From Gillisia sp. (GTDB taxonomy: Bacteria > Bacteroidota > Bacteroidia > Flavobacteriales > Flavobacteriaceae): a stretch of DNA of 64,000 nt. Below are positions 17,596-25,975 of the stretch, in pieces. The DNA is taken from positions 1 through 64,000 of the forward strand of contig JAGXIL010000090.1 in assembly GCA_024635655.1 (NCBI GenBank). Direction: 5' to 3'. The notes under the pieces are model-generated. The model was not told the origin of the DNA. It saw only the letters and a list, made by a program, of their open reading frames with translations, and made no database searches. A program made the position numbers and the translations under genes. Position 1 is the first letter of the stretch. Every line of letters starts with the position of its first letter.

Positions 17596-18324
17596 TTACT
17601 TTTTGGTATAAGCCTCCTTATAAGGCGACCAGATCTCATAAATAGGATCTCCTTTGGAGCTGGTGCCTTTATGATGCCACTTTCCGTCTTTAACCTCATA
17701 CTTAAATTCCAGGCTGGCGCCTACGCGGCTATCATCCCGCGAAAAGAATTCAATGTTTTCAGTGTATTTTCCATCTTCAGCAGAATAGGTGCCTCCACCA
17801 GTTCCGGAGAATTCTGTGGTGGCAGAGTTAAATGCGATCCACTGAAATCTTCCGCCGCTTAAGATCTTCACTGTTCTTCGGTCTCCCGGGGTCATGGTAT
17901 TCATTTTTCCGTTTCTTTCCCTTCCCGTGATCACCCAGGTGCCGGCAAGATCATCCTGCTCATCTGAAATTCTTTCCCAGATCATAGTATTTATAGGATC
18001 AGATATGGTAAGGGTGTCTCCCTCTATCTTTATGGTGAAATTAATTTCCTTACCAACCAATTCCGGATTTTCAGTATTAAAATCCTCAATTATCCTGTAC
18101 TTATCCCCCTCAATAAAGAACTCTCCTCCCCGGGCACTATGAAATCGGTCACCTTCAGCCATTTTCGCTCCGTAGGCAAAATATCCGTCTTTAAATATCT
18201 GGACCGCTTCCATATCTGTGACATCATATCCATTTTGATGAACCAGTTTCCAGGATCCATCCAAATCTTGTGCAGATAACATTCCGCAGAAAAGAAATAT
18301 GGGTAGTAAGAATAGCTTTTTCAT
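17596..18324 (-). CDS. Secreted protein with two lipocalin-like repeats
   Basis: A 242-residue protein with signal peptide MKKLFLLPIFLFCGMLSAQ. Two related halves are visible: LDGSWKLV ... GYFAYGAKM ... GGEFFIEGDKYRIIEDF ... MIWERI, then LAGTWVITGRE ... GGRFQWIAFN ... GGGTYSAEDGKYTENIEFF ... YEIWSPY. Each half has the G-x-W start and 'IF.DG.F' beta pattern of lipocalin-like (DUF4488-type) proteins, implying a tandem duplication. Ligand and role are unknown. It lies just downstream of hflX (61 nt between them) on the same strand. Confidence 0.72.
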   Translation of the reverse strand: MKKLFLLPIFLFCGMLSAQDLDGSWKLVHQNGYDVTDMEAVQIFKDGYFAYGAKMAEGDRFHSARGGEFFIEGDKYRIIEDFNTENPELVGKEINFTIKIEGDTLTISDPINTMIWERISDEQDDLAGTWVITGRERNGKMNTMTPGDRRTVKILSGGRFQWIAFNSATTEFSGTGGGTYSAEDGKYTENIEFFSRDDSRVGASLEFKYEVKDGKWHHKGTSSKGDPIYEIWSPYKEAYTKK

Positions 18325-18385
18325 GGTTCAAATAGTTTGTTTCTCTAAGTTAGCAAGAAAAATTTAAATGGTAAAGGGCCGCTAT

Positions 18386-19609
18386 TTATTCCTCTTCTTC
18401 TCCATATGTATCGTATTCCGGATACAGGAAATTGTTATATGGAAACCGGGTAACGTGAATCTCCCTAACCGCTTCATAGACCTTACGTTTAAGATCTTCG
18501 AAATTTTCCTTGTGCAATGCTGAAATAAAAAGCACGTTATTTCCCATTTTATTCATCCAGGTTTGTCTCCAATCCTCTAGGCTGTTTTGGGCAGATGTTC
18601 TTTCTGTCACCAGGTCATCAGATTCTATTTTCTCTTCCTCATAGGCATCAATTTTATTAAACACCATAATGGTGGGTTTGGATGCACTTTTGATATCTGC
18701 CAGAGTTTGATTTACAGACTCTATATGTTCTTCAAAATTAGGATGGGAAATGTCGACAACGTGTAGCAATAGATCGGCTTCCCGAACTTCATCTAAGGTG
18801 GATTTAAACGACTCAATTAACTGGGTGGGAAGTTTCCTTATAAACCCTACGGTATCTGTTAAGAGGAAGGGTAGGTTCCTAATTACAACCTTTCGCACGG
18901 TGGTATCCAAAGTGGCAAAAAGTTTATTTTCAGCAAAAACCTCGCTTTTGCTTATCACGTTCATCAATGTTGATTTTCCAACATTGGTATAACCTACCAG
19001 GGCAACCCGTATTAATTGGCCGCGGTTACCGCGTTGCACTTCCATTTGTTTATCTATGGTTTCGATCTTCTTCTTGAGTAAAGCGATCTTATCCCGAACG
19101 ATCCTTCTATCTGTCTCAATTTCGGTTTCCCCGGGTCCACGCATACCAATACCACCACGCTGCCGCTCAAGGTGAGTCCACATCCCTGCCAGCCTTGGAA
19201 GTAAATATTGGTATTGTGCCAGTTCTACCTGGGTTCGTGCATAGCTGGTTTGAGCACGTTGTGCAAAAATATCCAGGATGAGGTTCGTCCTGTCGAGAAT
19301 TTTTATTTGAAGCACTTTTTCAATGTTTTTTTGTTGGGCCGGGGAAAGCTCATCATCGAAAATAGCAGTAGTGATATCGTTTTTGTCAATGTATTCTTTT
19401 ACTTCATTGATCTTACCCGATCCCATAAATGTCTTGGGATCCGGCTTATCCATTTTTTGAGTAAACCGCTTTAGAACTTCCCCTCCCGCAGTATAGGTAA
19501 GAAATTCAAGTTCATCCAGATACTCCTCTAATTTATCTGCATCCTGGTCGCGGGTTACGATACCTATAAGTACCGTTTTTTCAAAATTTAAATCGTTCTT
19601 TTCTATCAT
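18386..19609 (-). CDS. hflX: GTPase HflX
   Basis: A 407-residue ribosome-associated GTPase that splits or rescues stalled ribosomes under stress. The N-terminal HflX domain contains FMGSGKINEV and FDDELSPAQQ; the glycine-rich linker RGGIGMRGPGETEIETDRR precedes the G domain with Walker A GYTNVGKST (206-214), switch II DTVGFIRKLP and NKID. All are canonical. The start codon lies 5 nt from a -7 box (19615-19622), suggesting a leaderless or near-leaderless mRNA. Confidence 0.96.
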   Translation of the reverse strand: MIEKNDLNFEKTVLIGIVTRDQDADKLEEYLDELEFLTYTAGGEVLKRFTQKMDKPDPKTFMGSGKINEVKEYIDKNDITTAIFDDELSPAQQKNIEKVLQIKILDRTNLILDIFAQRAQTSYARTQVELAQYQYLLPRLAGMWTHLERQRGGIGMRGPGETEIETDRRIVRDKIALLKKKIETIDKQMEVQRGNRGQLIRVALVGYTNVGKSTLMNVISKSEVFAENKLFATLDTTVRKVVIRNLPFLLTDTVGFIRKLPTQLIESFKSTLDEVREADLLLHVVDISHPNFEEHIESVNQTLADIKSASKPTIMVFNKIDAYEEEKIESDDLVTERTSAQNSLEDWRQTWMNKMGNNVLFISALHKENFEDLKRKVYEAVREIHVTRFPYNNFLYPEYDTYGEEEE

Positions 19610-19614
19610 AGAAA

Positions 19615-19646
19615 CAAAGTTACATAATAGAATCTAACCTAGGTTA
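19615..19646 (-). promoter_or_regulatory. hflX -7 box and upstream 12-bp palindrome
   Basis: Minus-strand TAACTTTG (19622-19615) fits TAnnTTTG and ends five bases before the hflX ATG. Twelve bases further upstream is a perfect palindrome TAACCTAGGTTA (19635-19646), placed where an operator would interfere with or aid polymerase binding. No TTG -33 box is seen. Confidence 0.45.
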
Positions 19647-19695
19647 AAGCTGATGTTTTTCGGTAAAGATTTAACGAGAAATTAGTGAAAAAGAA

Positions 19696-19721
19696 AATTC
19701 CGGAACATGAGTTCCGGAATT
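19696..19721 (-). terminator. Terminator of the suf operon
   Basis: Perfect 11-bp arms AATTCCGGAAC / GTTCCGGAATT with loop ATGA. On the minus strand the stem is followed by TTTCTTTTT. It lies just past the DUF3078 gene, the last gene of the suf run. Confidence 0.88.
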
Positions 19722-19746
19722 GCATTCTATTCTAAAGTTTACTTAT

Positions 19747-20643
19747 TTAAAAATTGTAATTGATCCCTAATCCAAAAACTTCTCTTATTTGAAATGCTCC
19801 TACAGCATTATCATCATATATTGCCTGGAATAATAGATTTGCAGATAGATATCGGTTGATTCCCATCTCCAGGTTCATCAGGTAGTCGATATCAATGTTA
19901 TCCGGATCTTCAAGATAATTTGAATAGAAATTTATGTTGTTCTCCATTACCACATCTTCCATGATCTGAAACTGCAGATAGCCACTTAAAGAAGCACCAA
20001 ATTCAAATCGGCTGGATTCTCCTGCATCTACTCCAAAATATTTTCCGTCTACATAATTAGGTCCCGAGGTGAACTTTGAGTCTACAAAGATGAACCTCCC
20101 CGTAGCGGGAGCAATATTAATAACAAAATTTTCATTTTTCATCCACATGAACCCGGGACCTGCCTGAAGGTATGCGGGGGATAAAAAATTAGTAGTTTCT
20201 ACCCGGGTAACTTCTTGTGTTTCGGGGTCGGTATTAAATTCGTATCCTTTGTCAAACTGGGTGCGAAAATTAGTAAAAAAAGAATAATACCAGTTGGAGT
20301 TCTCCAGTTGATACCCTGCAATGGAATTTATCTCCAGCCGGTCACTGGTTTTTCGAGTAAATTGATCATCCTTTACCTTGGTAAGTCCGTAACTACCAAG
20401 TATTCTGTTGGTCCAGGAAAAATTGTCGTAGCGGTAATTTTCTTCATAGTTCAAGGTGATGTTACCTGCAATGCTGGAAGTCCCACCGCCTGTCCATTCT
20501 TTATTAAAAGCAGATTGGTTAAAAAGAAGTTGGATATTTCCGTCTGTGGTCCAACCGTTTAGGGGTATTTCATTTTCTTCTTCCTGTGCATTTACATTTA
20601 AAGTTACTACTACCAGGGTACAGGCTAGTAAAAATTTCTTCAT
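19747..20643 (-). CDS. DUF3078 protein, probable outer-membrane beta-barrel
   Basis: A 298-residue protein with signal peptide MKKFLLACTLVVVTLNVNAQ. The mature part is made of alternating, aromatic-rich strands (FSWTNRILGSYGLTK, WYYSFFTNFRTQFD) and ends in a terminal phenylalanine (GLGINYNF), a common outer-membrane barrel ending. The NQSAFNKEWTGGGTSS segment is typical of DUF3078. It starts 3 nt after the DUF2480 gene and is the last member of the suf operon. Its function is unknown. Confidence 0.85.
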   Translation of the reverse strand: MKKFLLACTLVVVTLNVNAQEEENEIPLNGWTTDGNIQLLFNQSAFNKEWTGGGTSSIAGNITLNYEENYRYDNFSWTNRILGSYGLTKVKDDQFTRKTSDRLEINSIAGYQLENSNWYYSFFTNFRTQFDKGYEFNTDPETQEVTRVETTNFLSPAYLQAGPGFMWMKNENFVINIAPATGRFIFVDSKFTSGPNYVDGKYFGVDAGESSRFEFGASLSGYLQFQIMEDVVMENNINFYSNYLEDPDNIDIDYLMNLEMGINRYLSANLLFQAIYDDNAVGAFQIREVFGLGINYNF

Positions 20644-20646
20644 CTA

Positions 20647-21159
20647 CTAATTTTTGGGTTTTTTGAAAAGGGGTACAGAAGAACAGGCCTCCCCATACAT
20701 TAAACTTTTCACTACAGGCTGCAACTTTGCGATCAACAGCATAAAGGCATTTTGAGGAACCGGTTTGTGAGAACAGCCTTTAACGATCACCGGTTTATCC
20801 TGAAGTTGTGAAACATCCATATTTTGAATGATTTCGGTATACAAGATAGATTCAAGAACGTCCAGATTTCCCACAATGACCTTTTTTGCATAAGGCTGAA
20901 GATGGGTTGTCAAAAGCATATAGGCCCAGGCCGGAATGATCGCATCAGTAGAGCAGGTAAGCGCTACATAAGCATCATTATGTTGGCTCCAGTCATATTC
21001 TGCTGCTTTTTCCCTGAAAACAGATTCCCGAAGCACCAAACCTTCAAGTAACCAGTCTTTAATATCAAATAATACCCGTTCTCCCTGAGGATAAAAATCT
21101 TCCAGATTAAAAGTGACCAGTTTGCTGTTGGCAACCCGATTAATAATTTCAGTAGACAT
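20647..21159 (-). CDS. DUF2480 family protein
   Basis: I placed the start at ATG 21159 (MSTEIINRVANSKL, 170 residues); the frame is open to 21225 but the extra 22 codons overlap the preceding gene. The sequence (FNLEDFYPQGERVLFDIKDW, DAYVALTCSTDAIIPAWAYM, GCSHKPVPQNAF) matches the DUF2480 family, found in Bacteroidota beside suf genes. It is a soluble, probably cytoplasmic protein with no known activity. A conserved cysteine in LTCSTDA is the only obvious reactive residue. Confidence 0.85.
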   Translation of the reverse strand: MSTEIINRVANSKLVTFNLEDFYPQGERVLFDIKDWLLEGLVLRESVFREKAAEYDWSQHNDAYVALTCSTDAIIPAWAYMLLTTHLQPYAKKVIVGNLDVLESILYTEIIQNMDVSQLQDKPVIVKGCSHKPVPQNAFMLLIAKLQPVVKSLMYGEACSSVPLFKKPKN

Positions 21160-21190
21160 TGTATATGATTTTATAATTACAGAAAGGAAA

Positions 21191-21514
21191 TTACAGCATT
21201 CCCAGTTCCAGTTTTGCTTCCTCACTCATAAGTTCCTGAGTCCAGGGCGGGTCAAATGTGATCTCCACTTCACAATCTTTGACGGTATCCAGGGTTTTCA
21301 CCCTTTCTTCCACTTCCCGAGGTAAACTTTCGGCCACCGGGCAATTTGGAGTAGTCAGTGTCATCAGGATCTTCACATCATAATCTGTGTTAACCATAAC
21401 ATCATAAATAAGCCCAAGTTCATATATATCTACAGGGATCTCAGGGTCATAAATGGTTTTTAAAACCTTTACTATCTTTTCTCCCAGCTCATCTGTGTTT
21501 ATTTCCTTTTCCAT
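21191..21514 (-). CDS. SufT-like DUF59/MIP18 Fe-S assembly protein
   Basis: A 107-residue DUF59 protein. Family signatures are YDPEIPVDIYELGLIYDV, the motif TTPNCPVAESLP with its conserved cysteine, and DPPWTQELMS near the C-terminus. DUF59 proteins in suf operons help mature or deliver Fe-S clusters. It begins one base after the sufE stop and so is translationally linked to it. Confidence 0.92.
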   Translation of the reverse strand: MEKEINTDELGEKIVKVLKTIYDPEIPVDIYELGLIYDVMVNTDYDVKILMTLTTPNCPVAESLPREVEERVKTLDTVKDCEVEITFDPPWTQELMSEEAKLELGML

Positions 21515-21515
21515 T

Positions 21516-21941
21516 TTAATCTAATTGTGTTTGATATGCCACGGCATACATTTTCAGTTGCTTGATCATACTTACCAATCCATTTGCGCGGGTGGGAGAG
21601 AGGTGTTCTTTAAGCCCTATTTCATCAATAAATTGAGTATCTGCTTCAAGAATTGCAGAAGGATGCTGATTAGAAAATGCTCTTATAAGTATAGCCACAA
21701 TTCCCTTAGTAATAATTGCGTCACTATCTGCTGTAAAGGTCAGTTTATCTCCCTGTAGTTCGGCATGCACCCAAACTTTACTTTGACAACCCTTGATCAG
21801 GTTTTCTTCCACCTTATACTTTTCGTCTATGAGCGGCAGGGTTTTCCCCAACTCGATCATATATTCATACCGCTGCATCCAGTCGTCAAACATAGAAAAT
21901 TCATCTACGATCTCGTCCTGTATCTCTTTAATATTACTCAC
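21516..21941 (-). CDS. sufE: SufE-family sulfur acceptor
   Basis: A 141-residue SufE homologue that takes persulfide sulfur from SufS. The acceptor cysteine is in LIKGCQSKVWV (Cys52); DEFSMFDDWMQRYEYMIELGK is a typical N-terminus and LSPTRANGLVSM a typical C-terminus. The start is GTG at 21941, one base after the stop of the preceding META-domain gene. It lies two genes downstream of sufS. Confidence 0.95.
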   Translation of the reverse strand: MSNIKEIQDEIVDEFSMFDDWMQRYEYMIELGKTLPLIDEKYKVEENLIKGCQSKVWVHAELQGDKLTFTADSDAIITKGIVAILIRAFSNQHPSAILEADTQFIDEIGLKEHLSPTRANGLVSMIKQLKMYAVAYQTQLD

Positions 21942-21942
21942 G

Positions 21943-22368
21943 TTACTCTTGTTTTTGAAGGGCTAAGACCCGTTCATTATTTTCTGAATAAAATACTACC
22001 TTTCTTTTGTCTTCAGTTACTTCTGAAATTACAGGAAGTATATCAATTATTTTCAGTTCCAGTTCCATTTTTCCTTCGCAATACATCTTCGTACTCACCG
22101 GGTCAATGAATGTAATTTTTTCTTCTGAATGCTCAAACCCGGAACTAAACCTGTTGCATCCCGCATTTCCAGTTACAATTTTTTGAATAGTATCAAACTG
22201 TAATATTACCCTTTCAGAAATATCTTCAGAATTTAACTCCTTCAGAAGGTAATTTCCATGAAGCTTAAGCTCCTTATCCAGTTGCAAATCCTCCTCAATA
22301 AGTTCGTTTTCCTTGTTGCTTCCGCAGGAAATCATAAGCAAACAGAACAGGAACAGAAGTTTTTGCAT
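21943..22368 (-). CDS. META-domain (HslJ-like) lipoprotein within the suf operon
   Basis: A 141-residue predicted lipoprotein: signal MQKLLFLFCLLMISCGSNKE with lipobox Cys15. The mature part carries the META pattern: VTGNAGCNRFSSGF, STKMYCEGKMELELKIIDIL with paired cysteines, and a terminal beta hairpin ending NERVLALQK. META/HslJ proteins are envelope proteins linked to stress or antibiotic tolerance in other bacteria. It is 9 nt after sufS and 1 nt before sufE, so it is firmly in the operon. The role in Fe-S biology is unknown. Confidence 0.85.
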   Translation of the reverse strand: MQKLLFLFCLLMISCGSNKENELIEEDLQLDKELKLHGNYLLKELNSEDISERVILQFDTIQKIVTGNAGCNRFSSGFEHSEEKITFIDPVSTKMYCEGKMELELKIIDILPVISEVTEDKRKVVFYSENNERVLALQKQE

Positions 22369-22377
22369 ATTTTATAA

Positions 22378-23616
22378 TTATTCAAGCATGGCCTTAGCCC
22401 GTTTTACAGCCTCAATAAATGTATCTATTTCTTTTTTCGTATTGTAAAAAGAAAAAGAAGCCCGCACCGTTCCCGGTATCTTGTAGTAATCCATAATAGG
22501 TTGTGCACAATGATGTCCTGTTCTTACCGCAATACCCAGTTTATCTACTATAGTGCCTATGTCGTAAGGGTGAATTCCTTCAATATTAAAAGAGATCACC
22601 GCAGTTTTTTCCTTAGCGAGCCCGTATATTTTTACACCTTCTATTTCCAATAATTTTTGAGTAGCATATTCTAATAGTTCGTGCTCATAGGCTGCAATTT
22701 CATCAAATCCTATGGCATTCATATAATCCAGTGCCGCACCAAAAGCAATACCCCCACAAATATTAGGAGTACCGGCTTCAAATTTATGCGGAAGATCGGC
22801 ATATGTTGTTTTTTCAAAGGTTACGGTGGCGATCATTTCCCCACCTCCCTGATACGGTGGAAGTTTTTTAAGCCATTCTTCTTTTCCGTATAGAACGCCA
22901 ACGCCTGTGGGTCCACACATTTTATGAGCCGAGGCTACGTAAAAATCTACGTCCATCGCCTGTACATCAGCTTTAATGTGAGGTGCTGCCTGGGCGCCAT
23001 CAATAAGTACGGCGGCTCCTACTTTATGAGCTTTGTCTATGATCTCCTTTACCGGATTCACAGTTCCCAAAGCATTGGAAACGTGATTGACAAAGACAAC
23101 TTTGGTTTTTTCAGAAAGCAATTTGTCATACTCGGCCATGACCAGTTCTCCATTTTGATCCATTGGGATCACTTTGAGAACTGCTCCGGTCTTTTCAGTA
23201 ATCATTTGCCACGGAACAATATTGGAATGATGTTCCAAAGCTGATACCAATATCTCATCACCTTCCTGAAGCAGGGCAGAAAATCCGCTTGCAACAAGAT
23301 TGATAGCGTGAGTAGTTCCCGATGTCAATATGATCTCATAGCTGTGGGCAGCATTGAAATGGGTCTGAATTTTTTTACGGGCGCCTTCATACTTATCTGT
23401 AGCTTCCTGTGAAAGTGTGTGTACTCCCCTGTGAATATTGGAGTTATAATTTGAGTAATAATCTACTATGGCATTCATTACCTGTACAGGAGTCTGAGAG
23501 GTGGCGGCATTGTCAAAATAAACCAATGGATATCCGTTGACTTCCCTTTTTAATATCGGGAAGTCTTCTCTTATTTTTTCAACATCCAGTGAGGTTTTTT
23601 CAGCAGCAACTTTCAT
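22378..23616 (-). CDS. sufS: Cysteine desulfurase SufS
   Basis: PLP enzyme that supplies sulfur for Fe-S clusters. From ATG 23616 the protein is 412 residues; the frame extends ten codons to a TTG at 23646, less likely. Motifs: VYFDNAATSQTP near the N-terminus, PLP lysine in SAHKMCGPTGVGVLYG (Lys232), and the active cysteine in RTGHHCAQP (Cys370), all class II (SufS/Csd). It sits between sufD and the META gene. Confidence 0.96.
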   Translation of the reverse strand: MKVAAEKTSLDVEKIREDFPILKREVNGYPLVYFDNAATSQTPVQVMNAIVDYYSNYNSNIHRGVHTLSQEATDKYEGARKKIQTHFNAAHSYEIILTSGTTHAINLVASGFSALLQEGDEILVSALEHHSNIVPWQMITEKTGAVLKVIPMDQNGELVMAEYDKLLSEKTKVVFVNHVSNALGTVNPVKEIIDKAHKVGAAVLIDGAQAAPHIKADVQAMDVDFYVASAHKMCGPTGVGVLYGKEEWLKKLPPYQGGGEMIATVTFEKTTYADLPHKFEAGTPNICGGIAFGAALDYMNAIGFDEIAAYEHELLEYATQKLLEIEGVKIYGLAKEKTAVISFNIEGIHPYDIGTIVDKLGIAVRTGHHCAQPIMDYYKIPGTVRASFSFYNTKKEIDTFIEAVKRAKAMLE

Positions 23617-23664
23617 ACGATCTAACTTTATAGCTTTAAAATCCAATAGCGGTCTTAGCGCCGA

Positions 23665-24981
23665 TTAAAGGTCAAATCCCAAACTCACTCCTAATTTCAG
23701 GGCGATCTGGTGGGTAATTCTTTTTTTAATTTCAGGAATTTTCACGCTTTCCAATACATTGTTGGCAAAAGCATACATTAATAATGCCTTAGCTTCCTTT
23801 AACGGAATTCCTCTTGAGCGCAGGTAGAACAGTGAATCTTCATCAAGTTGGCCGATGGTACAACCATGACTACACTTTACATCGTCAGCAAAAATTTCCA
23901 ACTGGGGCTTGGAGTTTATCGTAGCGCTGTCATCAAGTAATATATTGTTATTGGACTGGAAGGCGTTGATCTTTTGAGCTTCTTTTTCTACTACGATCTT
24001 GCCGTTAAAAACACCTGTAGATTTTTCAGCAAAAATTCCTTTGTAATCCTGATGGCTTTCACAATTTGGAAAAATATGATGCACCAGGGTATTGTGATCT
24101 ACGTGTTGTTTGTCTTCAATAATGGTGATCCCTTTTAATGTGGAATCTATATGCTCTCCCCTCTGATAAAAATTGAGGTTGTTCCTGGTAAGCTTTCCGC
24201 CAAAAGAAAAAGTATGCATGGAACAGTTACTGTCATCTTTTTGGTCAATAAACGTATTGTCAATAAGCGATGCAGAAGGCCTGTCGTTCTGGATCTTGTA
24301 ATAATCTACTGTCGCCCGCTTGGCTGCAAAGATCTCTGTAACAGAATTGGTTAGCACGGGATGATCAGTAAGGCTTTGGTGACGCTCAATGATTTGAATT
24401 TGAGCATTCTCCTCAACTACGATCAAATTCCGTGGCTGGATCATCAAAGCAGATTCATTTCCAGTTGCAAAGTTGATTATTTGTACCGGTTTATTGGCTG
24501 CTATATTTTTAGGGATATGTATGAACGCACCTTCTCTTGCAAAGGCAGTATTTAAAGAGTTAAATCCATTTTCCTTAGAAACGATCTTATTGAAATACTG
24601 GTCAATTATTCCTTTATATTTAGGTTTTGCCATAGCCGAAGACATAAGGCAAACATCTATTTTATCGTGTGTGGTTTGAGAAAGATGTGAAGAAAAGATT
24701 CCGTCAATAAATATTAGGTTGTAGGTATCTATATCGTGGATCAGATACTTTTTAATATCCCTGTACTCTATAGCATCCTCTTTTTTAGGAAAAACACTGT
24801 AGTCATATTTCAAAACCGAATTTAGCGAAGTATATTTCCAAGCCTCTTGCTTTTTAGAAGGGAACCCCATAGTCTCAAATTCCTTTATGGCCTCGCACCT
24901 AAGGTTATGTATATCTGAATCCACATCACAAGCTTCTTCAAAAGCAAGAAAGGAGGATATAAGTTTATCTTTTAATTCCAT
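23665..24981 (-). CDS. sufD: Fe-S scaffold subunit SufD
   Basis: A 438-residue SufBD-family protein that forms the scaffold with SufB and SufC. The N-terminal helical part has FPSKKQEAWKYTSL; the beta-helix core follows, and the C-terminus has the family signature DDVKCSHGCTIGQLDEDSLFYLRSRG and a helical cap. The order sufC-sufD-sufS is usual, but the sufC-sufD gap here is 206 nt and carries an inverted repeat (25068-25181). Confidence 0.96.
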   Translation of the reverse strand: MELKDKLISSFLAFEEACDVDSDIHNLRCEAIKEFETMGFPSKKQEAWKYTSLNSVLKYDYSVFPKKEDAIEYRDIKKYLIHDIDTYNLIFIDGIFSSHLSQTTHDKIDVCLMSSAMAKPKYKGIIDQYFNKIVSKENGFNSLNTAFAREGAFIHIPKNIAANKPVQIINFATGNESALMIQPRNLIVVEENAQIQIIERHQSLTDHPVLTNSVTEIFAAKRATVDYYKIQNDRPSASLIDNTFIDQKDDSNCSMHTFSFGGKLTRNNLNFYQRGEHIDSTLKGITIIEDKQHVDHNTLVHHIFPNCESHQDYKGIFAEKSTGVFNGKIVVEKEAQKINAFQSNNNILLDDSATINSKPQLEIFADDVKCSHGCTIGQLDEDSLFYLRSRGIPLKEAKALLMYAFANNVLESVKIPEIKKRITHQIALKLGVSLGFDL

Positions 24982-25067
24982 TGTAATAGTATTTTTTGAA
25001 CCTAAATGGTTACAGGTTTCTATGGCCTGCGATTTTTAAGGTTTCAAGTTATCTTTGGCCTACGGCC

Positions 25068-25181
25068 GTTTCAGGTTTAAGGGTTGTCAACTTTGAATTT
25101 TTATTATTCCAGATATTTAATCCAATCATTGTTGCCATTTTCACACTTTAAGTTTTAAACCTTGAGCCTTGAACCTGAAAC
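25068..25181. repeat. Imperfect inverted repeat in the sufC-sufD gap
   Basis: Arms GTTTCAGGTTTAAGG (25068-25082) and CCTTGAACCTGAAAC (25167-25181) are complementary at 14 of 15 positions, 84 nt apart. The left arm runs into GGTTTAAGGGTTG, almost identical (12/13) to the reverse complement of 38116-38128 beside the broken four-helix-bundle gene in the sdh operon. The enclosed 84 nt encode nothing recognisable. It may be the scar of an inserted unit or a long RNA stem. Confidence 0.55.
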
Positions 25182-25187
25182 AAATTT

Positions 25188-25940
25188 TTAAATAGCGTTC
25201 TCAGGTCTTAACCAGTCATAACCCCTTTCTTCCAATTCGTGGGCCAATTCTTTACCTCCAGATTTCACTATCTGTCCGTCAACCATAACGTGAACCACGT
25301 CGGGAATTATATAATCCAGTAAGCGCTGATAATGCGTGATCAACAGAACAGCATTGTCGGCACTCCGTAATTTATTTACCCCTTTGGCCACCACTTTTAA
25401 TGCATCGATATCCAGTCCGGAATCAGTCTCATCCAGAATAGCAAGTTTTGGATTCAACATCGCCATTTGAAAGATCTCATTCCTCTTTTTCTCTCCACCT
25501 GAAAAACCTTGGTTTAAAGAACGCGATAAGAACTTTCTGTCAATTTCGAGTAACTCAGACTTTTCCCTGATCAGTTTCAGCATTTCATTGGCAGGCATAT
25601 CATCCTGTCCCTGAGATTTTCTATGCGCATTAATAGATGCTTTCATAAAATTGGTAACCGAAACTCCCGGAATCTCTACGGGATACTGGAATGATAAAAA
25701 GATGCCCCGGTGAGCTCTTTCTTCAGGATCAAGTTCTGTAAGATCTTCACCTTCAAAAACGATCTCCCCCTGGGTCATTTCAAATTCTTCTTTTCCGGCA
25801 ATAACGGAAGACAAAGTACTTTTTCCGGAACCGTTCGGACCCATAATAGCATGCACTTCTCCTGCGTTAATTTCCAGGTTGATCCCTTTCAGGATCTCTT
25901 TATCTTCTATAGTTGCGTGTAAATCTTTTATTTTAAGCAT
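25188..25940 (-). CDS. sufC: Fe-S assembly ATPase SufC
   Basis: A 250-residue ABC-type ATPase that drives the SufBCD scaffold. Walker A is GPNGSGKST (34-42), the ABC signature is GFSGGEKKRNE, and Walker B is LAILDETDSGLD, followed by the SufC-specific ITHYQRLLDYI. All residues needed for ATP hydrolysis are present. It lies 35 nt after the NlpE-like lipoprotein gene. Confidence 0.97.
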   Translation of the reverse strand: MLKIKDLHATIEDKEILKGINLEINAGEVHAIMGPNGSGKSTLSSVIAGKEEFEMTQGEIVFEGEDLTELDPEERAHRGIFLSFQYPVEIPGVSVTNFMKASINAHRKSQGQDDMPANEMLKLIREKSELLEIDRKFLSRSLNQGFSGGEKKRNEIFQMAMLNPKLAILDETDSGLDIDALKVVAKGVNKLRSADNAVLLITHYQRLLDYIIPDVVHVMVDGQIVKSGGKELAHELEERGYDWLRPENAI

Positions 25941-25975
25941 AGGTATTATATATGTTTCCGGTCTCCCGGAAATTA

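Noticed and set aside
25053-25070. GGCC-TAC-GGCC element in the sufC-sufD gap as an operator
   Set aside because: Imperfect dyad better explained as part of the larger inverted-repeat region; no promoter is nearby.
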